Shown: positions 50,293 to 63,670, numbered from the stretch's first letter. The stretch: DNA of 64,000 nt from Maea johnstoni (GCA_963942565.1 OZ012688.1:26353966-26417965); one strand, 5' to 3'. The notes: generated by a model not told the origin, from the sequence alone. Translations and numbers: made by a program.

Positions 50293-50813
50293 CTAGATTA
50301 TGCAATCTCCAAGTTGAAAAATATGCCTTTTCCTCAATTTCGATTATAAATCGGAAAGAAATGGTCATGAAATTTGATCGCAGTAAAAAGTAGAGAAAGT
50401 GTGATAGTTTTCCCTCTGTTTTAATATTTTTTCCCGATTTATGGGATTGGATGTTCGGCGGTCGGCAAGTGTGGATAGCTTCTCTGTTCGATAACTTTAT
50501 GCATGTCTTTAGTGTTCTTACCCAAAATATTTACAGCTACTGGGCGGTTACATTTCTGATTGTCAATGTGTTCCTCATCAAAAGACCTTTCAGGCAATAT
50601 ATACTTTATATAGGCTAAGAAGTCAAATAAAAGCAGGGTAGAAGAAAAACCAGGTCCAAAATAGGCTATCTTAAAAGCATTACAAAAAAAACAAATGAAT
50701 AAAATAAAACGAAATAAAATGAAATAAAGCAAGGAAAAATAAAATCGGGAAGCATGTCCATGTATGTTGTAAGTAAAACATTAAAAATGAAAAAAAAAAA
50801 AAAAAAGAGATGA
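50293..50813. repeat. Short-type spacer, distal part; 750-bp deletion junction at its left end
   Basis: The sequence passes directly from GGTGGACTG to CTAGATTATG, joining bases that are 750 bp apart in long units. This copy also carries two rare variants, TTATAAATCGG near 50343 and TTACAGCTACTGG near 50531, both repeated exactly 6,054 bp to the right. Confidence 0.9.
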
Positions 50814-50931
50814 GCCTACAACACACAGTATTCCCAGGCGGTCACCCATCCAAGTACTAACTGCGCTCGATGTAGCTTAACTTCGGTGATCGGACGAGAA
50901 CCGGTGCATTCAACATGATATGGTCGTAGGC
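50814..50931 (-). rRNA. 5S ribosomal RNA, copy 27 (A58U variant in box A)
   Basis: RNA nucleotide 58 is U instead of A (GUUAAGCUACAU). It disrupts the U20-A58 pair of helix II and lies within box A. The same variant recurs in copy 32, 6,054 bp away. T17 at 50790-50806. Short-type spacer to the right (junction 51202/51203). Confidence 0.95.
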
Positions 50932-51724
50932 ATTTGCTTGCAACTTTTAAGCGACCATATGCATCTCAAACAGGAAGTGTCCTAACATCATGCCTTATTG
51001 TCTATATTTCCTGTTTCTCCTGACCATGAACTACTCTAGAATGAAGCCAACGCTCAGGGATCTGTCCACACGTCAGCCTATACGCTCTTGGCAGGCATGT
51101 TTTCGTCCTGTGGTCTCAGCACTACGTTTCAGTGCTGCCATCTATTCGCAGGTATCAGAATTTCTACCACCTCGTATCTCGCTGCCAAACTCTGGTGGAC
51201 TGCTAGATTATGCAATCTCCAAGTTGAAAAATATGCCTTTTCCTCAATTTCGATGAAAAATCGGAAAGAAATGGTCATGAAATTTGATCGCAGTAAAAAG
51301 TAGAGAAAGTGTGATAGTTTTCCCTCTGTTTTAATATTTTTTCCCGATTTATGGGATTGGATGTTCGGCGGTCGGCAAGTGTGGATAGCTTCTCTGTTCG
51401 ATAACTTTATGCATGTCTTTAGTGTTCTTACCCAAAATATTTACAACCTGCTGGGCGGTTACATTTCTGATTGTCAATGTGTTCCTCATCAAAAGACCTT
51501 TCAGGCAATATATACTTTATATAGGCTAAGAAGTCAAATAAAAGCAGGGTAGAAGAAAAACCAGGTCCAAAATAGGCTATCTTAAAAGCATTACAAAAAA
51601 AACAAATGAATAAAATAAAACGAAATAAAATGAAATAAAGCAAGGAAAAATAAAATCGGGAAGCATGTCCATGTATGTTGTAAGTAAAACATTAAAAATG
51701 AAAAAAAAAAAAAAAAAGAGATGC

Positions 51725-51842
51725 GCCTACAACACACAGTATTCCCAGGCGGTCACCCATCCAAGTACTAACTGCGCTCGATGTTGCTTAACTTCGGTGA
51801 TCGGACGAGAACCGGTGCATTCAACATGATATGGTCGTAGGC
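51725..51842 (-). rRNA. 5S ribosomal RNA, copy 28
   Basis: RNA part same as copy 1; the first base after the 3' end differs (position 51724), so a mature end with an extra U would be changed here. T17 at 51701-51717. Long-type spacer to the right. Confidence 0.97.
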
Positions 51843-53385
51843 ATTTGCTTGCAACTTTTAAGCGACCATATGCATCTCAAACAGGAAGTGTCCTAACATC
51901 ATGCCTTATTGTCTATATTTCCTGTTTCTCCTGACCATGAACTACTCTAGAATGAAGCCAACGCTCAGGGATCTGTCCACACGTCAGCCTATACGCTCTT
52001 GGCAGGCATGTTCTCGTCCTGTGGTCTCAGCACTACGTTTCAGTGCTGCCATCTATTCGCAGGTATCAGAATTTCTACCACCTCGTATCTCGCTGCCAAA
52101 CTCTGGTGGACTGTATCTTTAAAAACTCGACCGTCCATGGTCTTATGGGGTTAAGTTGTGAATATCCAATCGTTCAAAATGTCTAAAAGCCTACACCCTC
52201 ATCCTCATAATAAAACCAACTGTGACGGTCAAGGCCATCGATGAGCAGAGCAAGGTAGCACTCATCTCAAAACCTCACATCAGCTTGCACACAGTAAGGA
52301 AGGTTTTCGGCTCTTAATCTTCTCGATTTTGAATTTCACCAAATCCAGGGTGCTTTACACGGTTCCTGGAGATTTCGTACCCAAGAGATTTCGTCACCAG
52401 GAGGGCGCAACTTCAACCCCATGACATAATATACAACTCCAAAACACTGAATAATGCTATGAACTATTTTGAAGTGGTAAAAATATTAGTAACTTGATCT
52501 TGACTTAGTTTATATGCACTTATCTGGGTGGTTTAGTTAGTTTTTTTTGCTATTCCTCTCGATCGATCTTTCACCTCACTAGATCGGTGAAAATCTCCCG
52601 TAAGTCGCTTACATTTCATGAAAATGAAGTACGCTTCATTAAAAAATGGAAAGAAACTTAACATTGTTTAATTGTCAACGAAAGTAAATGACGAAATTTA
52701 CTGATTGGCCCTTCAATTGCATGGAAATATTAGATTTGAATTGTGTGGTGACGAATTCTCGTGGGTACGAAATCTCCAGCACCAGCGTTTTGGGCATCAA
52801 GTCCTATGGCATTTGCTTGAAACGTGGTATCTAAATAGCTAAGAGTATTACAAATATGAATAGCTAGATTATGCAATCTCCAAGTTGAAAAATATGCCTT
52901 TTCCTCAATTTCGATGAAAAATCGGAAAGAAATGGTCATGAAATTTGATCGCAGTAAAAAGTAGAGAAAGTGTGATAGTTTTCCCTCTGTTTTAATATTT
53001 TTTCCCGATTTATGGGATTGGATGTTCGGCGGTCGGCAAGTGTGGATAGCTTCTCTGTTCGATAACTTTATGCATGTCTTTAGTGTTCTTACCCAAAATA
53101 TTTACAACCTGCTGGGCGGTTACATTTCTGATTGTCAATGTGTTCCTCATCAAAAGACCTTTCAGGCAATATATACTTTATATAGGCTAAGAAGTCAAAT
53201 AAAAGCAGGGTAGAAGAAAAACCAGGTCCAAAATAGGCTATCTTAAAAGCATTACAAAAAAAACAAATGAATAAAATAAAACGAAATAAAATGAAATAAA
53301 GCAAGGAAAAATAAAATCGGGAAGCATGTCCATGTATGTTGTAAGTAAAACATTAAAAATGAAAAAAAAAAAAAAAAAGAGATGA

Positions 53386-53503
53386 GCCTACAACACACAG
53401 TATTCCCAGGCGGTCACCCATCCAAGTACTAACTGCGCTCGATGTTGCTTAACTTCGGTGATCGGACGAGAACCGGTGCATTCAACATGATATGGTCGTA
53501 GGC
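53386..53503 (-). rRNA. 5S ribosomal RNA, copy 29
   Basis: Same as copy 1 by eye; T17 at 53362-53378; long-type spacer to the right. Confidence 0.98.
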
Positions 53504-55046
53504 ATTTGCTTGCAACTTTTAAGCGACCATATGCATCTCAAACAGGAAGTGTCCTAACATCATGCCTTATTGTCTATATTTCCTGTTTCTCCTGACCATG
53601 AACTACTCTAGAATGAAGCCAACGCTCAGGGATCTGTCCACACGTCAGCCTATACGCTCTTGGCAGGCATGTTCTCGTCCTGTGGTCTCAGCACTACGTT
53701 TCAGTGCTGCCATCTATTCGCAGGTATCAGAATTTCTACCACCTCGTATCTCGCTGCCAAACTCTGGTGGACTGTATCTTTAAAAACTCGACCGTCCATG
53801 GTCTTATGGGGTTAAGTTGTGAATATCCAATCGTTCAAAATGTCTAAAAGCCTACACCCTCATCCTCATAATAAAACCAACTGTGACGGTCAAGGCCATC
53901 GATGAGCAGAGCAAGGTAGCACTCATCTCAAAACCTCACATCAGCTTGCACACAGAAAGGAAAGTTTTCGGCTCTTAATCTTCTCGATTTTGAATTTCAC
54001 CAAATCCAGGGTGCTTTACACGGTTCCTGGAGATTTCGTACCCAAGAGATTTCGTCACCAGGAGGGCGCAACTTCAACCCCATGACATAATATACAACTC
54101 CAAAACACTGAATAATGCTATGAACTATTTTGAAGTGGTAAAAATATTAGTAACTTGATCTTGACTTAGTTTATATGCACTTATCTGGGTGGTTTAGTTA
54201 GTTTTTTTTGCTATTCCTCTCGATCGATCTTTCACCTCACTAGATCGGTGAAAATCTCCCGTAAGTCGCTTACATTTCATGAAAATGAAGTACGCTTCAT
54301 TAAAAAATGGAAAGAAACTTAACATTGTTTAATTGTCAACGAAAGTAAATGACGAAATTTACTGATTGGCCCTTCAATTGCATGGAAATATTAGATTTGA
54401 ATTGTGTGGTGACGAATTCTCGTGGGTACGAAATCTCCAGCACCAGCGTTTTGGGCATCAAGTCCTATGGCATTTGCTTGAAACGTGGTATCTAAATAGC
54501 TAAGAGTATTACAAATATGAATAGCTAGATTATGCAATCTCCAAGTTGAAAAATATGCCTTTTCCTCAATTTCGATGAAAAATCGGAAAGAAATGGTCAT
54601 GAAATTTGATCGCAGTAAAAAGTAGAGAAAGTGTGATAGTTTTCCCTCTGTTTTAATATTTTTTCCCGATTTATGGGATTGGATGTTCGGCGGTCGGCAA
54701 GTGTGGATAGCTTCTCTGTTCGATAACTTTATGCATGTCTTTAGTGTTCTTACCCAAAATATTTACAACCTGCTGGGCGGTTACATTTCTGATTGTCAAT
54801 GTGTTCCTCATCAAAAGACCTTTCAGGCAATATATACTTTATATAGGCTAAGAAGTCAAATAAAAGCAGGGTAGAAGAAAAACCAGGTCCAAAATAGGCT
54901 ATCTTAAAAGCATTACAAAAAAAACAAATGAATAAAATAAAACGAAATAAAATGAAATAAAGCAAGGAAAAATAAAATCGGGAAGCATGTCCATGTATGT
55001 TGTAAGTAAAACATTAAAAATGAAAAAAAAAAAAAAAAAGAGATGA

Positions 55047-55164
55047 GCCTACAACACACAGTATTCCCAGGCGGTCACCCATCCAAGTACTAACTGCGCT
55101 CGATGTTGCTTAACTTCGGTGATCGGACGAGAACCGGTGCATTCAACATGATATGGTCGTAGGC
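55047..55164 (-). rRNA. 5S ribosomal RNA, copy 30
   Basis: Same as copy 1 by eye; T17 at 55023-55039; short-type spacer to the right (junction 55435/55436). Confidence 0.98.
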
Positions 55165-55957
55165 ATTTGCTTGCAACTTTTAAGCGACCATATGCATCTC
55201 AAACAGGAAGTGTCCTAACATCATGCCTTATTGTCTATATTTCCTGTTTCTCCTGACCATGAACTACTCTAGAATGAAGCCAACGCTCAGGGATCTGTCC
55301 ACACGTCAGCCTATACGCTCTTGGCAGGCATGTTCTCGTCCTGTGGTCTCAGCACTACGTTTCAGTGCTGCCATCTATTCGCAGGTATCAGAATTTCTAC
55401 CACCTCGTATCTCGCTGCCAAACTCTGGTGGACTGCTAGATTATGCAATCTCCAAGTTGAAAAATATGCCTTTTCCTCAATTTCGATGAAAAATCGGAAA
55501 GAAATGGTCATGAAATTTGATCGCAGTAAAAAGTAGAGAAAGTGTGATAGTTTTCCCTCTGTTTTAATATTTTTTCCCGATTTATGGGATTGGATGTTCG
55601 GCGGTCGGCAAGTGTGGATAGCTTCTCTGTTCGATAACTTTATGCATGTCTTTAGTGTTCTTACCCAAAATATTTACAACCTGCTGGGCGGTTACATTTC
55701 TGATTGTCAATGTGTTCCTCATCAAAAGACCTTTCAGGCAATATATACTTTATATAGGCTAAGAAGTCAAATAAAAGCAGGGTAGAAGAAAAACCAGGTC
55801 CAAAATAGGCTATCTTAAAAGCATTACAAAAAAAACAAATGAATAAAATAAAACGAAATAAAATGAAATAAAGCAAGGAAAAATAAAATCGGGAAGCATG
55901 TCCATGTATGTTGTAAGTAAAACATTAAAAATGAAAAAAAAAAAAAAAAAGAGATGA

Positions 55958-56075
55958 GCCTACAACACACAGTATTCCCAGGCGGTCACCCATCCAAGTA
56001 CTAACTGCGCTCGATGTTGCTTAACTTCGGTGATCGGACGAGAACCGGTGCATTCAACATGATATGGTCGTAGGC
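55958..56075 (-). rRNA. 5S ribosomal RNA, copy 31
   Basis: Same as copy 1 by eye; T17 at 55934-55950; short-type spacer to the right (junction 56346/56347), which carries the same two rare variants as the spacer after copy 26. Confidence 0.98.
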
Positions 56076-56867
56076 ATTTGCTTGCAACTTTTAAGCGACC
56101 ATATGCATCTCAAACAGGAAGTGTCCTAACATCATGCCTTATTGTCTATATTTCCTGTTTCTCCTGACCATGAACTACTCTAGAATGAAGCCAACGCTCA
56201 GGGATCTGTCCACACGTCAGCCTATACGCTCTTGGCAGGCATGTTCTCGTCCTGTGGTCTCAGCACTACGTTTCAGTGCTGCCATCTATTCGCAGGTATC
56301 AGAATTTCTACCACCTCGTATCTCGCTGCCAAACTCTGGTGGACTGCTAGATTATGCAATCTCCAAGTTGAAAAATATGCCTTTTCCTCAATTTCGATTA
56401 TAAATCGGAAAGAAATGGTCATGAAATTTGATCGCAGTAAAAAGTAGAGAAAGTGTGATAGTTTTCCCTCTGTTTTAATATTTTTTCCCGATTTATGGGA
56501 TTGGATGTTCGGCGGTCGGCAAGTGTGGATAGCTTCTCTGTTCGATAACTTTATGCATGTCTTTAGTGTTCTTACCCAAAATATTTACAGCTACTGGGCG
56601 GTTACATTTCTGATTGTCAATGTGTTCCTCATCAAAAGACCTTTCAGGCAATATATACTTTATATAGGCTAAGAAGTCAAATAAAAGCAGGGTAGAAGAA
56701 AAACCAGGTCCAAAATAGGCTATCTTAAAAGCATTACAAAAAAAACAAATGAATAAAATAAAACGAAATAAAATGAAATAAAGCAAGGAAAAATAAAATC
56801 GGGAAGCATGTCCATGTATGTTGTAAGTAAAACATTAAAAATGAAAAAAAAAAAAAAAAAGAGATGA

Positions 56868-56985
56868 GCCTACAACACACAGTATTCCCAGGCGGTCACC
56901 CATCCAAGTACTAACTGCGCTCGATGTAGCTTAACTTCGGTGATCGGACGAGAACCGGTGCATTCAACATGATATGGTCGTAGGC
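56868..56985 (-). rRNA. 5S ribosomal RNA, copy 32 (A58U variant in box A)
   Basis: Carries the same A58U change as copy 27, exactly 6,054 bp away. T17 at 56844-56860. Short-type spacer to the right (junction 57256/57257). Confidence 0.95.
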
Positions 56986-57778
56986 ATTTGCTTGCAACTT
57001 TTAAGCGACCATATGCATCTCAAACAGGAAGTGTCCTAACATCATGCCTTATTGTCTATATTTCCTGTTTCTCCTGACCATGAACTACTCTAGAATGAAG
57101 CCAACGCTCAGGGATCTGTCCACACGTCAGCCTATACGCTCTTGGCAGGCATGTTTTCGTCCTGTGGTCTCAGCACTACGTTTCAGTGCTGCCATCTATT
57201 CGCAGGTATCAGAATTTCTACCACCTCGTATCTCGCTGCCAAACTCTGGTGGACTGCTAGATTATGCAATCTCCAAGTTGAAAAATATGCCTTTTCCTCA
57301 ATTTCGATGAAAAATCGGAAAGAAATGGTCATGAAATTTGATCGCAGTAAAAAGTAGAGAAAGTGTGATAGTTTTCCCTCTGTTTTAATATTTTTTCCCG
57401 ATTTATGGGATTGGATGTTCGGCGGTCGGCAAGTGTGGATAGCTTCTCTGTTCGATAACTTTATGCATGTCTTTAGTGTTCTTACCCAAAATATTTACAA
57501 CCTGCTGGGCGGTTACATTTCTGATTGTCAATGTGTTCCTCATCAAAAGACCTTTCAGGCAATATATACTTTATATAGGCTAAGAAGTCAAATAAAAGCA
57601 GGGTAGAAGAAAAACCAGGTCCAAAATAGGCTATCTTAAAAGCATTACAAAAAAAACAAATGAATAAAATAAAACGAAATAAAATGAAATAAAGCAAGGA
57701 AAAATAAAATCGGGAAGCATGTCCATGTATGTTGTAAGTAAAACATTAAAAATGAAAAAAAAAAAAAAAAAGAGATGA

Positions 57779-57896
57779 GCCTACAACACACAGTATTCCC
57801 AGGCGGTCACCCATCCAAGTACTAACTGCGCTCGATGTTGCTTAACTTCGGTGATCGGACGAGAACCGGTGCATTCAACATGATATGGTCGTAGGC
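57779..57896 (-). rRNA. 5S ribosomal RNA, copy 33
   Basis: Same as copy 1 by eye; T17 at 57755-57771; long-type spacer to the right. Confidence 0.98.
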
Positions 57897-59439
57897 ATTT
57901 GCTTGCAACTTTTAAGCGACCATATGCATCTCAAACAGGAAGTGTCCTAACATCATGCCTTATTGTCTATATTTCCTGTTTCTCCTGACCATGAACTACT
58001 CTAGAATGAAGCCAACGCTCAGGGATCTGTCCACACGTCAGCCTATACGCTCTTGGCAGGCATGTTCTCGTCCTGTGGTCTCAGCACTACGTTTCAGTGC
58101 TGCCATCTATTCGCAGGTATCAGAATTTCTACCACCTCGTATCTCGCTGCCAAACTCTGGTGGACTGTATCTTTAAAAACTCGACCGTCCATGGTCTTAT
58201 GGGGTTAAGTTGTGAATATCCAATCGTTCAAAATGTCTAAAAGCCTACACCCTCATCCTCATAATAAAACCAACTGTGACGGTCAAGGCCATCGATGAGC
58301 AGAGCAAGGTAGCACTCATCTCAAAACCTCACATCAGCTTGCACACAGTAAGGAAGGTTTTCGGCTCTTAATCTTCTCGATTTTGAATTTCACCAAATCC
58401 AGGGTGCTTTACACGGTTCCTGGAGATTTCGTACCCAAGAGATTTCGTCACCAGGAGGGCGCAACTTCAACCCCATGACATAATATACAACTCCAAAACA
58501 CTGAATAATGCTATGAACTATTTTGAAGTGGTAAAAATATTAGTAACTTGATCTTGACTTAGTTTATATGCACTTATCTGGGTGGTTTAGTTAGTTTTTT
58601 TTGCTATTCCTCTCGATCGATCTTTCACCTCACTAGATCGGTGAAAATCTCCCGTAAGTCGCTTACATTTCATGAAAATGAAGTACGCTTCATTAAAAAA
58701 TGGAAAGAAACTTAACATTGTTTAATTGTCAACGAAAGTAAATGACGAAATTTACTGATTGGCCCTTCAATTGCATGGAAATATTAGATTTGAATTGTGT
58801 GGTGACGAATTCTCGTGGGTACGAAATCTCCAGCACCAGCGTTTTGGGCATCAAGTCCTATGGCATTTGCTTGAAACGTGGTATCTAAATAGCTAAGAGT
58901 ATTACAAATATGAATAGCTAGATTATGCAATCTCCAAGTTGAAAAATATGCCTTTTCCTCAATTTCGATGAAAAATCGGAAAGAAATGGTCATGAAATTT
59001 GATCGCAGTAAAAAGTAGAGAAAGTGTGATAGTTTTCCCTCTGTTTTAATATTTTTTCCCGATTTATGGGATTGGATGTTCGGCGGTCGGCAAGTGTGGA
59101 TAGCTTCTCTGTTCGATAACTTTATGCATGTCTTTAGTGTTCTTACCCAAAATATTTACAACCTGCTGGGCGGTTACATTTCTGATTGTCAATGTGTTCC
59201 TCATCAAAAGACCTTTCAGGCAATATATACTTTATATAGGCTAAGAAGTCAAATAAAAGCAGGGTAGAAGAAAAACCAGGTCCAAAATAGGCTATCTTAA
59301 AAGCATTACAAAAAAAACAAATGAATAAAATAAAACGAAATAAAATGAAATAAAGCAAGGAAAAATAAAATCGGGAAGCATGTCCATGTATGTTGTAAGT
59401 AAAACATTAAAAATGAAAAAAAAAGAAAAAAAGAGATGA

Positions 59440-59557
59440 GCCTACAACACACAGTATTCCCAGGCGGTCACCCATCCAAGTACTAACTGCGCTCGATGTT
59501 GCTTAACTTCGGTGATCGGACGAGAACCGGTGCATTCAACATGATATGGTCGTAGGC
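59440..59557 (-). rRNA. 5S ribosomal RNA, copy 34 (interrupted terminator)
   Basis: RNA part same as copy 1 by eye. The T-run reads T7-C-T9 on the minus strand (59416-59432) owing to one substitution at 59425. T7 alone should still stop Pol III. Long-type spacer to the right. Confidence 0.97.
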
Positions 59558-61100
59558 ATTTGCTTGCAACTTTTAAGCGACCATATGCATCTCAAACAGG
59601 AAGTGTCCTAACATCATGCCTTATTGTCTATATTTCCTGTTTCTCCTGACCATGAACTACTCTAGAATGAAGCCAACGCTCAGGGATCTGTCCACACGTC
59701 AGCCTATACGCTCTTGGCAGGCATGTTCTCGTCCTGTGGTCTCAGCACTACGTTTCAGTGCTGCCATCTATTCGCAGGTATCAGAATTTCTACCACCTCG
59801 TATCTCGCTGCCAAACTCTGGTGGACTGTATCTTTAAAAACTCGACCGTCCATGGTCTTATGGGGTTAAGTTGTGAATATCCAATCGTTCAAAATGTCTA
59901 AAAGCCTACACCCTCATCCTCATAATAAAACCAACTGTGACGGTCAAGGCCATCGATGAGCAGAGCAAGGTAGCACTCATCTCAAAACCTCACATCAGCT
60001 TGCACACAGAAAGGAAAGTTTTCGGCTCTTAATCTTCTCGATTTTGAATTTCACCAAATCCAGGGTGCTTTACACGGTTCCTGGAGATTTCGTACCCAAG
60101 AGATTTCGTCACCAGGAGGGCGCAACTTCAACCCCATGACATAATATACAACTCCAAAACACTGAATAATGCTATGAACTATTTTGAAGTGGTAAAAATA
60201 TTAGTAACTTGATCTTGACTTAGTTTATATGCACTTATCTGGGTGGTTTAGTTAGTTTTTTTTGCTATTCCTCTCGATCGATCTTTCACCTCACGAGATC
60301 GGTGAAAATCTCCCGTAAGTCGCTTACATTTCATGAAAATGAAGTACGCTTCATTAAAAAATGGAAGGAAACTTAACATTGTTTAATTGTCAACGAAAGT
60401 AAATGACGAAATTTACTGATTGGCCCTTCAATTGCATGGAAATATTAGATTTGAATTGTGTGGTGACGAATTCTCGTGGGTACGAAATCTCCAGCACCAG
60501 CGTTTTGGGCATCAAGTCCTATGGCATTTGCTTGAAACGTGGTATCTAAATAGCTAAGAGTATTACAAATATGAATAGCTAGATTATGCAATCTCCAAGT
60601 TGAAAAATATGCCTTTTCCTCAATTTCGATGAAAAATCGGAAAGAAATGGTCATGAAATTTGATCGCAGTAAAAAGTAGAGAAAGTGTGATAGTTTTCCC
60701 TCTGTTTTAATATTTTTTCCCGATTTATGGGATTGGATGTTCGGCGGTCGGCAAGTGTGGATAGCTTCTCTGTTCGATAACTTTATGCATGTCTTTAGTG
60801 TTCTTACCCAAAATATTTACAACCTGCTGGGCGGTTACATTTCTGATTGTCAATGTGTTCCTCATCAAAAGACCTTTCAGGCAATATATACTTTATATAG
60901 GCTAAGAAGTCAAATAAAAGCAGGGTAGAAGAAAAACCAGGTCCAAAATAGGCTATCTTAAAAGCATTACCAAAAAAACAAATGAATAAAATAAAACGAA
61001 ATAAAATGAAATAAAGCAAGGAAAAATAAAATCGGGAAGCATGTCCATGTATGTTGTAAGTAAAACATTAAAAATGAAAAAAAAAAAAAAAAAGAGATGA

Positions 61101-61218
61101 GCCTACAACACACAGTATTCCCAGGCGGTCACCCATCCAAGTACTAACTGCGCTCGATGTTGCTTAACTTCGGTGATCGGACGAGAACCGGTGCATTCAA
61201 CATGATATGGTCGTAGGC
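61101..61218 (-). rRNA. 5S ribosomal RNA, copy 35
   Basis: Same as copy 1 by eye; T17 at 61077-61093. The A-rich region before it has the left-subtype base (ATTACCAAAA near 60968). Long-type spacer to the right. Confidence 0.98.
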
Positions 61219-62759
61219 ATTTGCTTGCAACTTTTAAGCGACCATATGCATCTCAAACAGGAAGTGTCCTAACATCATGCCTTATTGTCTATATTTCCTG
61301 TTTCTCCTGACCATGAACTACTCTAGAATGAAGCCAACGCTCAGGGATCTGTCCACACGTCAGCCTATACGCTCTTGGCAGGCATGTTCTCGTCCTGTGG
61401 TCTCAGCACTACGTTTCAGTGCTGCCATCTATTCGCAGGTATCAGAATTTCTACCACCTCGTATCTCGCTGCCAAACTCTGGTGGACTGTATCTTTAAAA
61501 ACTCGACCGTCCATGGTCTTATGGGGTTAAGTTGTGAATATCCAATCGTTCAAAATGTCTAAAAGCCTACACCCTCATCCTCATAATAAAACCAACTGTG
61601 ACGGTCAAGGCCATCGATGAGCAGAGCAAGGTAGCACTCATCTCAAAACCTCACATCAGCTTGCACACAGAAAGGAAAGTTTTCGGCTCTTAATCTTCTC
61701 GATTTTGAATTTCACCAAATCCAGGGTGCTTTACACGGTTCCTGGAGATTTCGTACCCAAGAGATTTCGTCACCAGGAGGGCGCAACTTCAACCCCATGA
61801 CATAATATACAACTCCAAAACACTGAATAATGCTATGAACTATTTTGAAGTGGTAAAAATATTAGTAACTTGATCTTGACTTAGTTTATATGCACTTATC
61901 TGGGTGGTTTAGTTAGTTTTTTTTGCTATTCCTCTCGATCGATCTTTCACCTCACGAGATCGGTGAAAATCTCCCGTAAGTCGCTTACATTTCATGAAAA
62001 TGAAGTACGCTTCATTAAAAAATGGAAAGAAACTTAACATTGTTTAATTGTCAACGAAAGTAAATGACGAAATTTACTGATTGGCCCTTCAATTGCATGG
62101 AAATATTAGATTTGAATTGTGTGGTGACGAATTCTCGTGGGTACGAAATCTCCAGCACCAGCGTTTTGGGCATCAAGTCCTATGGCATTTGCTTGAAACG
62201 TGGTATCTAAATAGCTAAGAGTATTACAAATATGAATAGCTAGATTATGCAATCTCCAAGTTGAAAAATATGCCTTTTCCTCAATTTCGATGAAAAATCG
62301 GAAAGAAATGGTCATGAAATTTGATCGCAGTAAAAAGTAGAGAAAGTGTGATAGTTTTCCCTCTGTTTTAATATTTTTTCCCGATTTATGGGATTGGATG
62401 TTCGGCGGTCGGCAAGTGTGGATAGCTTCTCTGTTCGATAACTTTATGCATGTCTTTAGTGTTCTTACCCAAAATATTTACAACCTGCTGGGCGGTTACA
62501 TTTCTGATTGTCAATGTGTTCCTCATCAAAAGACCTTTCAGGCAATATATACTTTATATAGGCTAAGAAGTCAAATAAAAGCAGGGTAGAAGAAGAACCA
62601 GGTCCAAAATAGGCTATCTTAAAAGCATTACAAAAAAAACAAATGAATAAAATAAAACGAAATAAAATGAAATAGAGCAAGGAAAAATAAAATCGGGAAG
62701 CATGTCCATGTATGTTGTAAGTAAAACATTAAAAATGAAAAAAAAAAAAAAAGAGATGA

Positions 62760-62877
62760 GCCTACAACACACAGTATTCCCAGGCGGTCACCCATCCAAG
62801 TACTAACTGCGCTCGATGTTGCTTAACTTCGGTGATCGGACGAGAACCGGTGCATTCAACATGATATGGTCGTAGGC
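62760..62877 (-). rRNA. 5S ribosomal RNA, copy 36
   Basis: Same as copy 1 by eye; T15 at 62738-62752; short-type spacer to the right (junction 63148/63149). Confidence 0.98.
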
Positions 62878-63670
62878 ATTTGCTTGCAACTTTTAAGCGA
62901 CCATATGCATCTCAAACAGGAAGTGTCCTAACATCATGCCTTATTGTCTATATTTCCTGTTTCTCCTGACCATGAACTACTCTAGAATGAAGCCAACGCT
63001 CAGGGATCTGTCCACACGTCAGCCTATACGCTCTTGGCAGGCATGTTCTCGTCCTGTGGTCTCAGCACTACGTTTCAGTGCTGCCATCTATTCGCAGGTA
63101 TCAGAATTTCTACCACCTCGTATCTCGCTGCCAAACTCTGGTGGACTGCTAGATTATGCAATCTCCAAGTTGAAAAATATGCCTTTTCCTCAATTTCGAT
63201 GAAAAATCGGAAAGAAATGGTCATGAAATTTGATCGCAGTAAAAAGTAGAGAAAGTGTGATAGTTTTCCCTCTGTTTTAATATTTTTTCCCGATTTATGG
63301 GATTGGATGTTCGGCGGTCGGCAAGTGTGGATAGCTTCTCTGTTCGATAACTTTATGCATGTCTTTAGTGTTCTTACCCAAAATATTTACAACCTGCTGG
63401 GCGGTTACATTTCTGATTGTCAATGTGTTCCTCATCAAAAGACCTTTCAGGCAATATACACTTTATATAGGCTAAGAAGTCAAATAAAAGCAGGGTAGAA
63501 GAAAAACCAGGTCCAAAATAGGCTATCTTAAAAGCATTACAAAAAAAACAAATGAATAAAATAAAACGAAATAAAATGAAATAAAGCAAGGAAAAATAAA
63601 ATCGGGAAGCATGTCCATGTATGTTGTAAGTAAAACATTAAAAATGAAAAAAAAAAAAAAAAAGAGATGA

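Larger units (their letters stand above)
50343..54240. repeat. Higher-order duplicated block, copy A (partner at 56397-60294)
   Basis: Markers at 50343, 50531, the A58U 5S change, a T at 51102 and GTAAGGAAGG near 52294 all recur at +6,054 bp. The unit-length order (short, short, long, long) recurs too. Correspondence is lost left of about 50018 and by 54241, where the partner has different bases. Isolated differences within the block (51724; partner 59425) suggest later mutation. Exact ends are uncertain. Confidence 0.8.
56397..60294. repeat. Higher-order duplicated block, copy B
   Basis: Partner of 50343-54240 at a spacing of 6,054 bp, equal to two long plus three short units. Right of 60294 the sequence departs (CACGAGATC, then GGAAGGAAAC near 60364), and the fifth unit is long rather than short. 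Confidence 0.8.
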
